Shown in pieces: positions 11,601 to 21,688 of a stretch of 64,000 bases of DNA. Each line of letters opens with the position of its first letter. Positions within the stretch are counted from its first letter, which is position 1. Under the pieces are notes generated by a model. That model ran no database searches and had not been told where the DNA came from. It worked only from the letters and a program-made list of their open reading frames with translations. The translations under genes and the position numbers were made by a program. The stretch is from Sycon ciliatum (lineage: Eukaryota; Porifera; Calcarea; Leucosolenida; Sycettidae). The stretch lies in NCBI RefSeq assembly GCF_964019385.1, contig NC_088644.1:35205351-35269350 (forward strand), written 5' to 3'.

Positions 11601-13339
11601 AACCAACAGTTTACGTACAGAACACGGACAGAAGTCAAGAAATCAAACTACTAATAAGTTAAACAAACAATAAGAGAACTGAAAAAGTGTTTTTTTAAAC
11701 TCTTGGACAGCCTGAAACCTCTCTGTTTTACTAATATGTTATAAATATAATAATATGTTCATCCTTGCATCGAGTCAAGAACTTGGTTTTAGCACTGAAC
11801 TCCCACTACGATGCCTTTAGCCGATTGGCAAATGCTTTCACTTACTAATACTTGACTTCACCGCAATCTGTTCAACCAGACACTAAGAGCCCTGCTGATA
11901 ATAAAGAACACGATTGAAACAGCTAGTTGTTCGAAGATTCAGTACCAATATATTTAGTATGATTTCACCTCGAAGCATGAACTTAATCCAGCCTATATGG
12001 TGCTTGGTCCTGCCGCTGATCCCGAGACCCATGGTCGGGGGAGGTAGGCCCAAATCACCACCCATGGTCGGAGGAGGTAGGCCCAATTCACCAACACGCT
12101 GCGCCGGTTTCCCGCTCTATAGTCATGTCTCCCCATTGGTTCAGTCTTCCCATTCCGTTCCCCGCTGGACTGTGTATTTCAGAAAGAAAAATAAAATAAA
12201 AAAATAAATAAAGAATGGACTCGGATGGAGAGCCAAGGATAAATATATATTAAATAAAAAATGGACCAAGGAACTACATGTAAAAGTTACGCTATAATGT
12301 CCACTAACACCACCAGTTACTAAACGGCTAGTTAGTTGTAGGACGTCAGTACCGTCGGTCAGTGTCGTGAGCTGATTGTTTCGTACCTGGTGGTGTTAGT
12401 GGACATTATAATTATAGCGTAACTCGTAGTTACTTGGTCCATTTTATATTTAATATAAATTTATCCTTGGCTCTCCATCCAAGTCCATTCTTTATTTTAT
12501 TTTTTATACTGAAATACACAGTGCAGCACTTCATTTTTTTATTTACAGGTGGAATCCTGATAATTCGAATATGGCTTAATTCGAACATACCGCTTAATTA
12601 GAAGTGTTTCCAGGATTGATTTCTGTCAATTCGATTCCCACATAAAGTTTTCTGATAATTCGAACCTCGAACCGGACATGTCCGGTTAATTCGAAGTTCC
12701 ACGGATTTCACTTTCATAGAAAATGTGTGGGATTTGTGCTGATAATTCGAAGTAAGCAAAGTGTAATTCGAAGTTCACTATACACTGTAATGATCAGTTC
12801 AGTTTGCATGAGCAGGCTGTGCTGGTCAGTTCAGTATCCGTGAAATCTGTATCTAAGGTCCATAGCGCAACTCTACGTGAACATGGGAGCATTTTGACAT
12901 ACATATTGTGTTGTGGGTTCATGTTTGGATAATTAGAATGTCCGGATAATCAGAAGATTTTTCCTGGCATTTGGAGATTCGAATTATCAGGATTACACCT
13001 GAAATATAAAAAGTAAAGCATTGAGTTACATGGAGACACTTACCTATAGTGCATGATGGACTGCATGTCGTATGTAGAGCCTGTAACATCATCCGCCTTG
13101 AACGGTTCCAGGATTTGTCTCTGGATCTGCTCCTCATCCCAGTAGTTTGGTGACCCCGTGAACTCTGCCATCACCTTGGGCACGTTCCAGAGCACAATGC
13201 CCTTGATGGGTGACTGGTGTTCGTGCAGTAGACCAAGCACGTGACCAAATTCGTGGAGTACAGTTGACTTGTCAATCACAGCAAGGTTCATCGTGCACTC
13301 ATCTTTAGGAATCTGAAAACGCGCATGCCGGGGAAGGTG

Positions 13340-13388
<49 letters not shown>

Positions 13389-15635
13389 GTGTCACAGTGT
13401 GCGTAATGCATGCATCTACGTGACTGGCGCTCGACCTACTGTTGTGGACATGGAAATCCGGTCGCACGTCTAGCGGCCCCAGGGTGCTGGCCATGCAGCC
13501 GTGGATAAGCGGTACACACATGCAATTTATGCGCTGCAGCGTGATAGTCGCATCGAATCAACATGTGCCCTTCACGCAGCGTTCTGTACGCGCTGAGGGC
13601 GCCGGCCCCGGTCAATCGACCGGATTTCCATGTCCATGACAGTACGTAGCTAACTGAGCTATACGTAACGTTGCGTTCAGGCACAGCCACTAGTCTACGG
13701 TACCGGCGCTAGTGACATGTCCACTCACGCGCGATGAAAATACAGTATTTTTTGCTGGACTCGACTACGCTGTACAGACTGTCAGTGTACTGTGCTTGTG
13801 CAAGGACATCAAAGACAAAGCGTGGACAGTAGGCATGTCGCATACATGTACATCAGGGGCGTGCTCGGCCCCCCAACTAGGGGGGTGCACGGGAGCCGAG
13901 GGGAGCCCCCCCCCCCCTCGGCAATTTTCTGCAATTTGTTTGCAACCTTTCTTGAATTTTAGAGCATATTTGCATACATTACAATTGCAATTACCCAGAT
14001 TGAAAATGTTTGGGGGGTGCACGTGCCCCCCCCGTGCCCATCGCCGAGCACGCGCCTGTACATGTATGTATGTCCAAAGTGGAAACCAGTGTTTTCATCT
14101 TGGTCTTGAAGTGGGTGCTTTGGTCTTGGACTGGAGTACGAGCGGCTGTTTGTGTTGTTAGTAAAATTACTGTTCAGGTTTGTGGTTTTGAGGACAAAGG
14201 CAATGAGTTTTCAGCAGAAGACTTTGTCGGCTCTCTGGGAAAAAAACAGCGTGAAATTTCTGACGGAGAGTCGGATTCTTCCGCCACCGGCACTGCTGAA
14301 GGCAGCAGCCAAGTTGAAGTTCAAGACTGTGACGAGCCAAGTTTCACAATAGAGGACGAAACTGATGACGAGCCCGCTGCAAAAAGATTGACTTTTGGTG
14401 AAGATTATGACTTTTCCGACGTTGGCACACTCTATGATGACGAGAATTGTCGGTGGAAACTCTGTCCACGCACTGCCCCTTTATAAAACAAAGGTGGCGA
14501 TCGCCAATCAACACTGGACACCCACCAAGTCCTTCCCTTATCCAGTCAGTAGCTTATTGCAAAATGGGGGTCGGAACTTTTTGGAAACCACCTTTTTTTG
14601 ACCCGGTGCACGCGCCTGATGAAGAGTTCAAAGAGCACAAGCAAAGAAGACATCTGAGGGTGATAGCGTCCCTCATTGGGCACAACTCTACATGACTGCA
14701 GTGTTACCACTGCCCGTATTTGTCCGTATTTTTACGGAAAAAAGATGTTTTGTCCGCAGTACGGATTTCAATCGAATTATGCCGGAAAAAGCGTTTTTGT
14801 TTTCCACTCGGCGAAGTGTTTTGGTAGTCATAGAATGCTTTGGAGTTTGGACTGAAGTGTAAAAATGCAACGAAGTTTTGCTTAGCGGAGGAAGTATACA
14901 GGTGAGAAATTACAGGAAATTCAGCAAGTGCAGCCGGTGTGACAATGGACATGCATGTGCAAGTCTGTGTGTATTGTTTTTTTTCCAAATTACACTAATA
15001 ATCAGTGAGAATATTGACCTGAAAAAACGAGTACGGAAAACGCTGAAAAATTCCGCAAAATGGCACTGGGCAATACGGATGGGGGTAGAGGGCACTTGGT
15101 AACACTGTGACTGTACCTGCTTGTATGTATGCATACATGATCACGTATCATTATTGCACACGGGAACTGTGGCATGACTTACCCTCAGTGCATCCGTCCC
15201 CACACGGGAGTACGAGCCCTCCTTTTCCTTGAAAGACACTCGCACTTCCGAGTCGCTTCGATCTGTCACTTCAACGAATGAAATACTACAATGTTGGCTC
15301 CATTCGCTGGCAATGGGTAGCACTCGATCACGTTTCGGATGATCTTCAGTAAAGTACACTTTTATAGCCTCGGACTTCTTTTTCGCCCAGAGGTTCTTTG
15401 TATCCTTGTTGGCCAATGCAAACTGGGGTTTCACCACATTCGTACTGTCCTGACTCGGTCGCCTTTCAGCTTGGGGCTCAGTCCCACCCGATGCGGCCAC
15501 TTCGTCCTGTTCGTCCGACTCTTGCTTTGAAGAGTTAGCGGCACATTCAGCTTTGCGCTGTTCAACATCTTGTAGCTGATCGCGTTCATCGCCAACCTCG
15601 TCGCTAGGTAGAAACACTGGATTGCGGCACCACAT
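8642..15635 (-). CDS. M12A-like zinc metalloprotease with C-terminal PPC-like domain (unit 1)
   Basis: Spliced minus-strand gene. Exons: A 15183-15635 (open frame extends to a possible acceptor at 15710), B 13044-13312, C 11402-11589, D 10468-10544, E 8642-9025. All junctions are GT-AG (donors GTAAGT, GTAAGT, GTAAGA, GTATGT) and phases agree. From the first ATG in exon A the protein is 456 residues. Exon A gives an acidic Q/E/S-rich N-terminal part then KVYFTED and GSYSRVGTDAL. Exon B holds the zinc site HEFGHVLGLLHEHQSP and the Met-turn SIMHY. Exon C opens RFPKGLILSIDG. Exons D-E (SPGEEMKFTFTSD, ALTLYGPDIETRFIAAATDG, AKTYYIVIRAFAKGG) resemble a bacterial pre-peptidase C-terminal (PPC) domain. 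Likely secreted and peptide-cleaving by family, but I see no clear signal peptide, so an upstream exon may be missing. The LINE lies upstream on the same strand. Confidence 0.85.
9080..9101. repeat. Poly-C tract in intron D-E
   Basis: 22 C here; 16 C in unit 2 (26727-26742), 20 in unit 3 (41947-41966), 19 in unit 4 (59241-59259). Length calls of such runs are prone to sequencing error. Confidence 0.8.
9539..10343. mobile_element. Tc1/mariner-like non-autonomous element with TA duplication (unit 1)
   Basis: 805 bp. Inverted ends CTTCCTCCGCGTCATTAAAA (one mismatch on the left here, perfect in unit 2) run about 24 bp and are flanked by TA at 9537-9538 and 10344-10345. The ends resemble Stowaway-type Tc1/mariner MITEs. 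It fills most of intron D-E. A plus-strand frame inside (to 10261) has some protein-like composition but no recognised transposase motif. Confidence 0.7.
10371..10438. repeat. CT microsatellite followed by poly-C
   Basis: Lies about 30 bp downstream of the exon D donor on the minus strand. The pure CT run is short in units 1, 3 (43236-43303) and 4 (61101-61169) and greatly expanded in unit 2 (28013-28109). Confidence 0.8.
12165..12526. mobile_element. Foldback element with ~150-bp arms (unit 1, intron B-C)
   Basis: Arms 12165-12316 and 12387-12526 are imperfect reverse complements (for example GGATGGAGAGCCAAGGATAA and its complement, and TGTCCACTAACACCACC). A ~70-bp loop separates them. No coding sequence. 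It would form a long hairpin in the protease pre-mRNA. Confidence 0.75.
12546..13001. mobile_element. Tigger/pogo-like MITE (unit 1, intron B-C)
   Basis: 456 bp, with ends CAGGTGGAATCCTGATAATT and its near-perfect complement, and several internal TAATTCGAA motifs as in pogo-type elements. A clean TA duplication is not visible. It ends 42 bp from the exon B donor. Confidence 0.65.
13343..13380. repeat. GA microsatellite upstream of the exon B acceptor
   Basis: (GA)19 here, about (GA)31 in unit 2 and (GA)30 in unit 3. On the gene strand it is a CT tract starting about 31 nt upstream of the acceptor of the catalytic exon. Confidence 0.9.
13437..13644. mobile_element. Short MITE with GGACATGGAAATCCGGTCG ends (unit 1)
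   Basis: 208 bp. Perfect 19-bp inverted repeats GGACATGGAAATCCGGTCG lie near both ends, extended outward to TACTGT with two mismatches. No target duplication established; superfamily unknown. Confidence 0.55.
13854..14058. mobile_element. hAT-like MITE, CAGGGGCGTGCTCGGC ends (unit 1)
   Basis: 205 bp. CAGGGGCGTGCTCGGC at the left and its complement with one mismatch at the right; the CAGGGGCGTG start is common in hAT elements. Flanks are TACATGTA-rich, so the 8-bp duplication cannot be fixed. Confidence 0.6.
14163..14486 (+). CDS. Acidic open frame inside intron A-B, function unknown (unit 1)
   Basis: A plus-strand frame, opposite to the protease, encodes an acidic segment (GFEDKGNEFSAEDFVGSLGK, EISDGESDSSATGT, EPSFTIEDETDDEPAAKR) ending at a TAA at 14484. 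Composition is protein-like and resembles the acidic N-terminal region of some transposases, but I recognise no family. No start is evident: the frame opens upstream inside the hAT-like MITE. Unit 3 keeps the frame; unit 2 breaks it with 2 extra bases. It is probably a fragment of a mobile-element gene or an exon of one. Confidence 0.3.
   Translation, partial: KITVQVCGFEDKGNEFSAEDFVGSLGKKQREISDGESDSSATGTAEGSSQVEVQDCDEPSFTIEDETDDEPAAKRLTFGEDYDFSDVGTLYDDENCRWKLCPRTAPL
14699..15107. mobile_element. 409-bp MITE with CAGTGTTACCA ends (unit 1)
   Basis: Inverted ends CAGTGTTACCA / TGGTAACACTG. Flanked by TGACTG on both sides; unit 2 has the single unoccupied TGACTG at 32384-32389. That makes a 6-bp target duplication with a preserved empty site. 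Interior is rich in TACGGA-type motifs and non-coding. Confidence 0.85.
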
Positions 15636-15710
15636 GACCGCTTTCTTCACAGCACTCAACACGACTGACGTTGTATCCGTGCTATCGAAATGGAGCAGCA
15701 GTAAACTTAT

Positions 15711-16294
15711 CTAGGTCGCTAATACTATGGGTAAAATGAATACTTGCTTTTACTATCAGTATCTGAAAGAGAAAAAAACTGTCTCTACAGTGATCATGTA
15801 CATGACTAATTGAACTACATTATTTTTACAAACGCCAAAGGGCCAAAGGCAGGGCCGGGAGAGATTGAAGAAAATCCGAAAATGAGTCACCTTGTCACCA
15901 CAAGGCGCTAATTCTAGTCTGTACTGACTGTAGACTACTAGTACTACTACCAAGAGTCCATAACGGCAAGAGTATGCAACTGTGATTATGGGTGCATGCG
16001 TACGCGTGGCGCGCTGCCTAGGCGCCTTCATTACCATGATTACGTAACTAAGTTACTTGCCTTCATCACGCTCTGAAAGCATGCATTCAAACTCTCAATT
16101 TCTCGCACGAGCCCATCCGTTTTTGCTCGATTCGTTCCAGTACCTACACAATCTCTGAATTCTGATGCGTCTAGCACATCTCAATTCTAAAATCCACCGG
16201 GAATCCACAGGAAAACTACACAGACTACCCTGTTATTATTCATTGCAAAAGAACACCGAAAGGCCAGACCGCATGGTGAAGACAAATGTCTAGA
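15711..16294. other. Spacer between protease exon A and the LINE 3' end
   Basis: No exon is recognised. The minus-strand frame at 15756-16037 is conserved between units only because the units are duplicates. Any 5' protease exon or promoter, and the LINE 3' untranslated tail, would have to lie here or further upstream, but I cannot place them. Confidence 0.4.
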
Positions 16295-19200
16295 CTACTG
16301 AAGGATTCTCTGAATCCTTGTGCCATTAACAAGAGGCAGGATGAGCGCGTTACGGGTTGAGTTTGTCGAAAACCAATTGTACTTCATCATGTGTGAAGGG
16401 GTTTTATGAAGAAATATTTTATGAACCAGTGTACAGAGATGGTGCTTATGACGAACGGAGAGAGGAGAAGTGTGTGCAAGTCGATAAAGGGCATCCGAAG
16501 GAAAACATCGATCCTTGTTGTAAAGAATTTTAAGTGTAAATCTATGGTGGACTTCTAATTGGTTCAGAGTTGTGTCAGAAAGGCCACACCAAGCGGTATC
16601 GCAATAGTCGAATATAGGGAGAATATAGCACTGATAAAATAATAGTTTACGCTGGATGGGCAAATGAGTGCAATGTGGTTGTAGTACCCCTTATGCTGAA
16701 CTGGTTCGCTTGCATACACAGTTGACATGTGCAGCCCAAGAGAGTTTGCAGTCAAACATCACACCTAGATGTTTGTGCTGAGTAACAACACGGATAGGCA
16801 TAGTCGAGTCAGGGAAGTATAATGGTTGATCAGGAGGGGATGAAGAAATATACATGGCTTCTGTCTTGTCTATATTGGGCTGGAGTTTCCACGTTTGCAT
16901 CCACATGACAGTGCTGTTGATGCGATGCTGCATGGTAAAGAGTAATTGTGCAGGGGAGGAATCAGAACAGATAAGGCCAGTGTCATCCGCATACAAACTA
17001 ACATCGGGGACAACTGAAGGTAGGTCATTAACGTAAAGCAAGAATAACAAAGGACCCAGAATGGAACCTTGGGGCACTCCAGACGTTACAGGGAGGGGAT
17101 CAGACAAGAAATAGGACAAGCGAACAGCCTGAGAACGAGCAGACAGATACGAGGATATCCAACGCAAGGCAGCATCCTCCACCCGGAAGGTGACCTCCAA
17201 CTTGGCAAGTAAGCCACGATGCCAAACGGTGTCGAATGCCTTAGCCAAGTCGAAAAACACCATTCCCACGTGCTCCCCACAGTTCCTCTTTGTCGCTATG
17301 TCTTGGACAAGTCGAGTCACCTGGTATTGAGTTGAGTCACCACGGCAGAATCCCGACTGAGCTGGTGAGAGAGCCGGAGCGATGTGCAGGTAGAGGGAAT
17401 CGAATACAATACGCTCACAAAGTTTGGAAACTGTGCGCAGCAGAGAGATGGGGCGGTAGTTTGCCGGGCAAGCACGGGAGCCTTTATTCTTGTAAAGCGG
17501 TGTCACGATGGCGGATTTCCAATCCTGTGGGAATGTACCAGTTCGAAATGACATATTTAAAAAAAATAATGGCGAGAGGATAGGCTATTGATGGTGCAAG
17601 AGACTGCAGCACTTCATTCGGGATCCCATCTGAGCCGGGAGACTTTCCACATTTCAGGCGCTTCAGATATTTCCGAACTTGAAACGTAGTGACATGTCAC
17701 GGCTGTTAGCTGCACTTGGATCGCGGCAACTTAGTTTTCTGCACGTGAACCCTGAAAAATCAATGCATGCTCATGCATGTTCATGCATAACCAGTCAGCT
17801 GGCCTGCTCGCCCACGCATTTGACAGGTAACAATTCCATCAAATTTGAGATATCGCTTCGTTCTAAGTCTCAAAACAGTTCTAAAGTCACCAAACCACGC
17901 TGGTAATCGATGGCTATTCAATGTTAACATCTTCAGGAAGACTTCAGCCGTTTCCCGAGAGTTTGGGCATCGTTGCCGTTATTTTTCACGGTGTTCTTCT
18001 TCGTCCTGTCTGGAGCTGCAATTGCATCCTGGAATTATTTGAAAGGTATTTCGTGCGGGCTGTGGGGGGTTCCAACAGGCATAAACTGACATCGCTATAG
18101 GATAACTGGTAACTTTCACCCTTCAAGGAGGTAGAGCAATGAGAATTTTTTTGTGGCGGTCGTCCAATTTTTGTGGCGGTCATGGCTGTATTTGTGCACT
18201 TCCAAGGCTTTCATTCTGCCTGATACTACTTCGGACTGTATGGGAATCGTTGTTTAGGCACATGTAGCTGTCTTATTTGGTAGATCTGCTGTTTTCAATC
18301 ACTTGGGACACTTTGTCTAGCCTATTTGTCTTTCGTTCGTGCCATCTATCAGTTTTGTGGGGTGCCTTGACCTGTATTTGTGAAGTTCTCGAGTAAAGAC
18401 CCTAATTCTTGACTGGAGTCACGTCTTGAATTGAATTTGCTTGGTGAGCCCTCGTTCACGCAGTTGTACTTATCGTAATAGTCAATATCTGCTTGCTGGA
18501 CGGACTAGCGGCTAGAATAGGGATGACCAAATGGTCCAAGTGTGTACTAGTACACGATTATTGTTTCCATCATCGTGAAATGCTCGTTGTGGAATTGCAG
18601 CCGTCTGCCTTTGGCACTGAGGACATGAGGAGAGTTGATTGTTACTTCTGCTCAGCAATGAAGCGATCATCAGCTCTCTTTGTTCTAATTATTGAGAGGA
18701 CATACCGGCATCGCAATCAAGTAAAGATTAGGCAAACCTCGCCAACCTCCAAAGAGAGTCGAAGATATTTTCTCCAAATGCAAAGACGATCTTTGTGAGT
18801 TTGTGACTTGCATTTGCGTGCATACATGAGCAAGTCATGGACCACGGCACGTGCGCGGTTACCATGCCATCTCGAACCGACGCCATCTTTCTAAGTTGCC
18901 GCTTCTTGACAGCCGTGGACAGTGATTGTACGGAACGGAACAGATATGAAAGGCGACTGGGGCAAAAGGGGGAATGCGCCACGAAGGATCATCAGCCAGC
19001 CCAAATGAGGTGAACTGAGTGTTCAGAATATCAGCTATGCTCTTGGGGGACGTGGCGACCGTACCGTCGGATGCTATCATCGTTTGGGGCATGACACGGC
19101 CGGAAGTGTGCCGCTGTGCTCGCACAAACTGAAAGAGTGTAGGTCGATTCGGTGACGTTAGTGATGCTTGGATGGAGCGTATATATTGACGATGTGCTTG

Positions 19201-20424
19201 CCGAGACAGGTGCTTTACAGCATTCCTTTGTCGGTTATAAGCTGCATGATTTACTGCTGTCGGATATTTTTTGTACACACTATATAGATCACGCTTGCGT
19301 TTTACAGCAGACCTGAGCCCAGCAGTAACCCATGGTGGAGATTGCATGCGGGGTCGTGGAGATGTCACAGTGTGGGTGGCTCCGAATGAGGTGAGGTGAC
19401 GACGGAAGGCGGACTGGAGCTCACAATCAAAGTGATGAAGTGCGTCATTAACATCAGTGTACGAGTTCAGAGAGGACCAGTTGTAGCCAGCTAAATCAGC
19501 GTTGATTAATTGCCAAAGGTGCGAAGGTACTTGTTTGAAGCGATACAGTGAAGAGGGAGGACCAGTGGAAGAGTTGGGGAAGTAGTTCGAAATAGGGGCG
19601 TAACATAAAGTGCAAACAATCTGTATATGGTCAGACATACCCAAGGGAGGTGCTTGATCAATTGAGCGCATGAGGCGTGGTCGGTTGGTGATCACCAAGT
19701 CCAGACACGAAACAGAGCCATTAGGCGAGGAATGAGTGGGGAAGTCAACCATCTGGTGGAGCCCAAGAGCAGCAAATACTGTGCTAAGGAGATCACCAGC
19801 CTTCGAGGTAGACTCGGTGGGACACCAGCTTGAGTTGTGGGCGTTGAAATCGCCAGTCACTAACAGATCATAAGAATCTAAACAGACTGACTGTAATGCC
19901 TCAACAAACATGTCACAAAAGTACGACAATTGCATTGTGCTCTGTGAGGGTGGTCGATACATGCAGCATAGTAAGATGTGATTCTGAGATTGAGTAGAGG
20001 GGGAGCCAAGTTCAAGCCACACAGACTCGCAGCCAGGGCGTTGAAGGTCGGCACGAGGGGAGACGTAAGGAAAGGAGTCCGAACGGACAAGTACGGCAAC
20101 ACCCCCATACCCACGGCTACAATGTGCTTACCGATTGTCTTCCGGAGGTCGATCTCTGCGGATGCAGATATAGCCTGACAGTGAGAGCGGGTTCGAGGGA
20201 CAGAGCCACGTCTCTGTTAGGCAGATTATGTCAGGCTTAGCACATTCGGCAATAACGCAGAGCTCAGACAACTTGTTGACAACAGAGCGACAATTCAGAG
20301 ATACTAGGGTTAAATCACGCTGGGATTTAGGGAAAAAAGGGAACGCTGATGGATTTAGCGCAAGACCATTCGACTTAGCACCCCGAAGACTACAACTGGT
20401 GAAAAGTAGCAAAAGCCATGGCAA
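16295..20424 (-). mobile_element. CR1/L2-group LINE, interrupted (unit 1)
   Basis: Minus-strand endonuclease plus reverse transcriptase. AP-endonuclease signatures: SLNCRSVVNK, LTETWL, YRPPS, TGDFNAHN and MSDHIQI. RT signatures: SPGSDGIPNE, VFFDLAKAFDTVWH, SGVPQGSILGPLLF, SLYADDTGLI, HKHLGVMFDCKLSW. A C-terminal part (YILPIFDYCDTAWCGLSD) follows. Defects: a TAA in the endonuclease near 20125, a TAA after the RT near 16688 with the frame continuing, and a 1.22-kb insertion (17698-18917) between endonuclease and RT. The two TAA codons occur in every copy here, so the element was already damaged before the array formed. The 5' end is not defined: an in-frame stop sits directly upstream of 20424. 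The spacing of CR1, L2 and Jockey motifs is similar, so the clade is approximate. Confidence 0.85.
17698..18917. mobile_element. 1.22-kb insertion in the LINE, CACGGCTGT ends (unit 1)
   Basis: Ends CACGGCTGT / ACAGCCGTG, and a second shared block GCGGCAACTTAG inside each end, form an interrupted inverted repeat. Unit 2 shows the uninterrupted LINE (GACATGTCGACAGTG at about 34958-34972), so this is an insertion. No target duplication is visible (at most one base). Interior carries only short frames with no recognised domain. Confidence 0.75.
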
Positions 20425-20558
20425 CTAACGCACCATTCAACAGCTTGGAATCCTGACCGCCACTAGTGACTAGGCACTATTCAGCCTGGTCTACACCACA
20501 CTGTGGCACACAGCTATGAAGTGACATTTTCTGTCCCAGGGGAAACTCGCGGAAAAAA

Positions 20559-20713
20559 AGGGCACATTTTCGGCCATAACTCTTGAACGGCTGGTCAGAT
20601 AGGGACACAGTTTTCAGAGAATTTGCAGCTATTCATGCTCTTTCAACTGACGTAGCACTCAATATGAATTTACAAATTCGATTTTTCAGCGAATTTTTGG
20701 GTGATGTGCCCCC
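20559..20713. mobile_element. Solo right-end copy of the TTAA element (unit 1)
   Basis: 155 bp matching the right end of the neighbouring element (21520-21684), from AGGGCACATTTTCGGCC to GGGTGATGTGCCCCC, and ending at the TTAA shared with it. It is a truncated earlier insertion or a duplicated end. Copies: 36604-36758 and 53447-53601. Confidence 0.75.
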
Positions 20714-20717
20714 TTAA

Positions 20718-21684
20718 GGGGGCACATCACCCAAAAATTTCATATGGCATTCAATTGACCGTAACTTTGGTGTTTCTCAGTGGATTTGAGTGAAATTTTG
20801 ACCACACACTCCTGCCACTATGCTGGCCCTCAGGACATGATTTACAAGTTCTTGCGCCTCACTGACAGGCTTTCCAGGCCGGAAAAACTCAAATTTCCGG
20901 CATAGTGCTACGGTGTGCGAGCCACCCAGGAGCCAAACAAATGCATTTACATTTTTTTCACATTTTCGTGCCCATTCTGTCCGTGCGCGGGACCCAAACC
21001 TAAAACAAGTCCAGAAGCAGCCATGGGTGGTGGGGTACGGCCCCTCAACGTGGCCCTGGAATCTGTCACAACGGAACGAGTGGGCGTTCTTTCACGGACT
21101 CCCACAGACCCAAGTCAATTTTTGAATTTTTTTAGGTTTGGCACGTGCTACGAGGTCGTACCTTTGATACAACATCCAGTGCTGGGACCTCCACAGCAAG
21201 CCATTTCCACAGCGCTGCACACCAAATCCAGGATGCCCTCAGAAACCGGCAAAGACTGCCACTAACGTTTCACTACTGCCTAGTACTGAATCCTACCTGA
21301 CTTCTTGACACGACTCAAACTTGCCAAAGTCACTAAATCAACGTCAACTACAATAATCAAGCCACATATCTGGAACGTCACGAGGGTGCTGGCAAAAGTC
21401 CTGCTGCACGGCGGCGGGCTTCGCCCGCCGCCGTGCAGCCCAATACGTGGTTTTTTAACGTGATTTTTTGGACTTTTTTGGACAAATGACAGCATGCGAC
21501 AAAAAAATCTTTCCTTGCAAGGGCACATTTTCGGCCATAACTCTTGAACGGCTGGTCAGATATCAGATAGGGACACAGTTTTCAGAGAATTTGCAGCTAT
21601 TCATGCTCTTTCAACTGACGTAGCACTCAATATGAATAATTTACAAATTCGATTTTTCAGCGAATTTTTGGGTGATGTGCCCCC
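20718..21684. mobile_element. Non-autonomous TTAA element, GGGGGCACATCACCC ends (unit 1)
   Basis: 967 bp with 22-bp perfect inverted ends beginning GGGGGCACATCACCC, flanked by TTAA at 20714-20717 and 21685-21688. TTAA duplication fits piggyBac or Kolobok families; with no transposase inside it cannot be assigned. It contains a perfect 16-bp-stem hairpin at 21404-21438. The right TTAA is shared with the Kolobok-type element. Confidence 0.8.
21404..21438. repeat. Perfect GC-rich hairpin, 16-bp stem, 3-nt loop
   Basis: CTGCACGGCGGCGGGC, then TTC, then its exact complement. Identical at 37449-37483 (unit 2) and 54292-54326 (unit 3). Confidence 0.9.
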
Positions 21685-21688
21685 TTAA

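Noticed and set aside
20228-20428. Plus-strand frame over the LINE endonuclease
   Set aside because: Antisense shadow of the LINE coding sequence.
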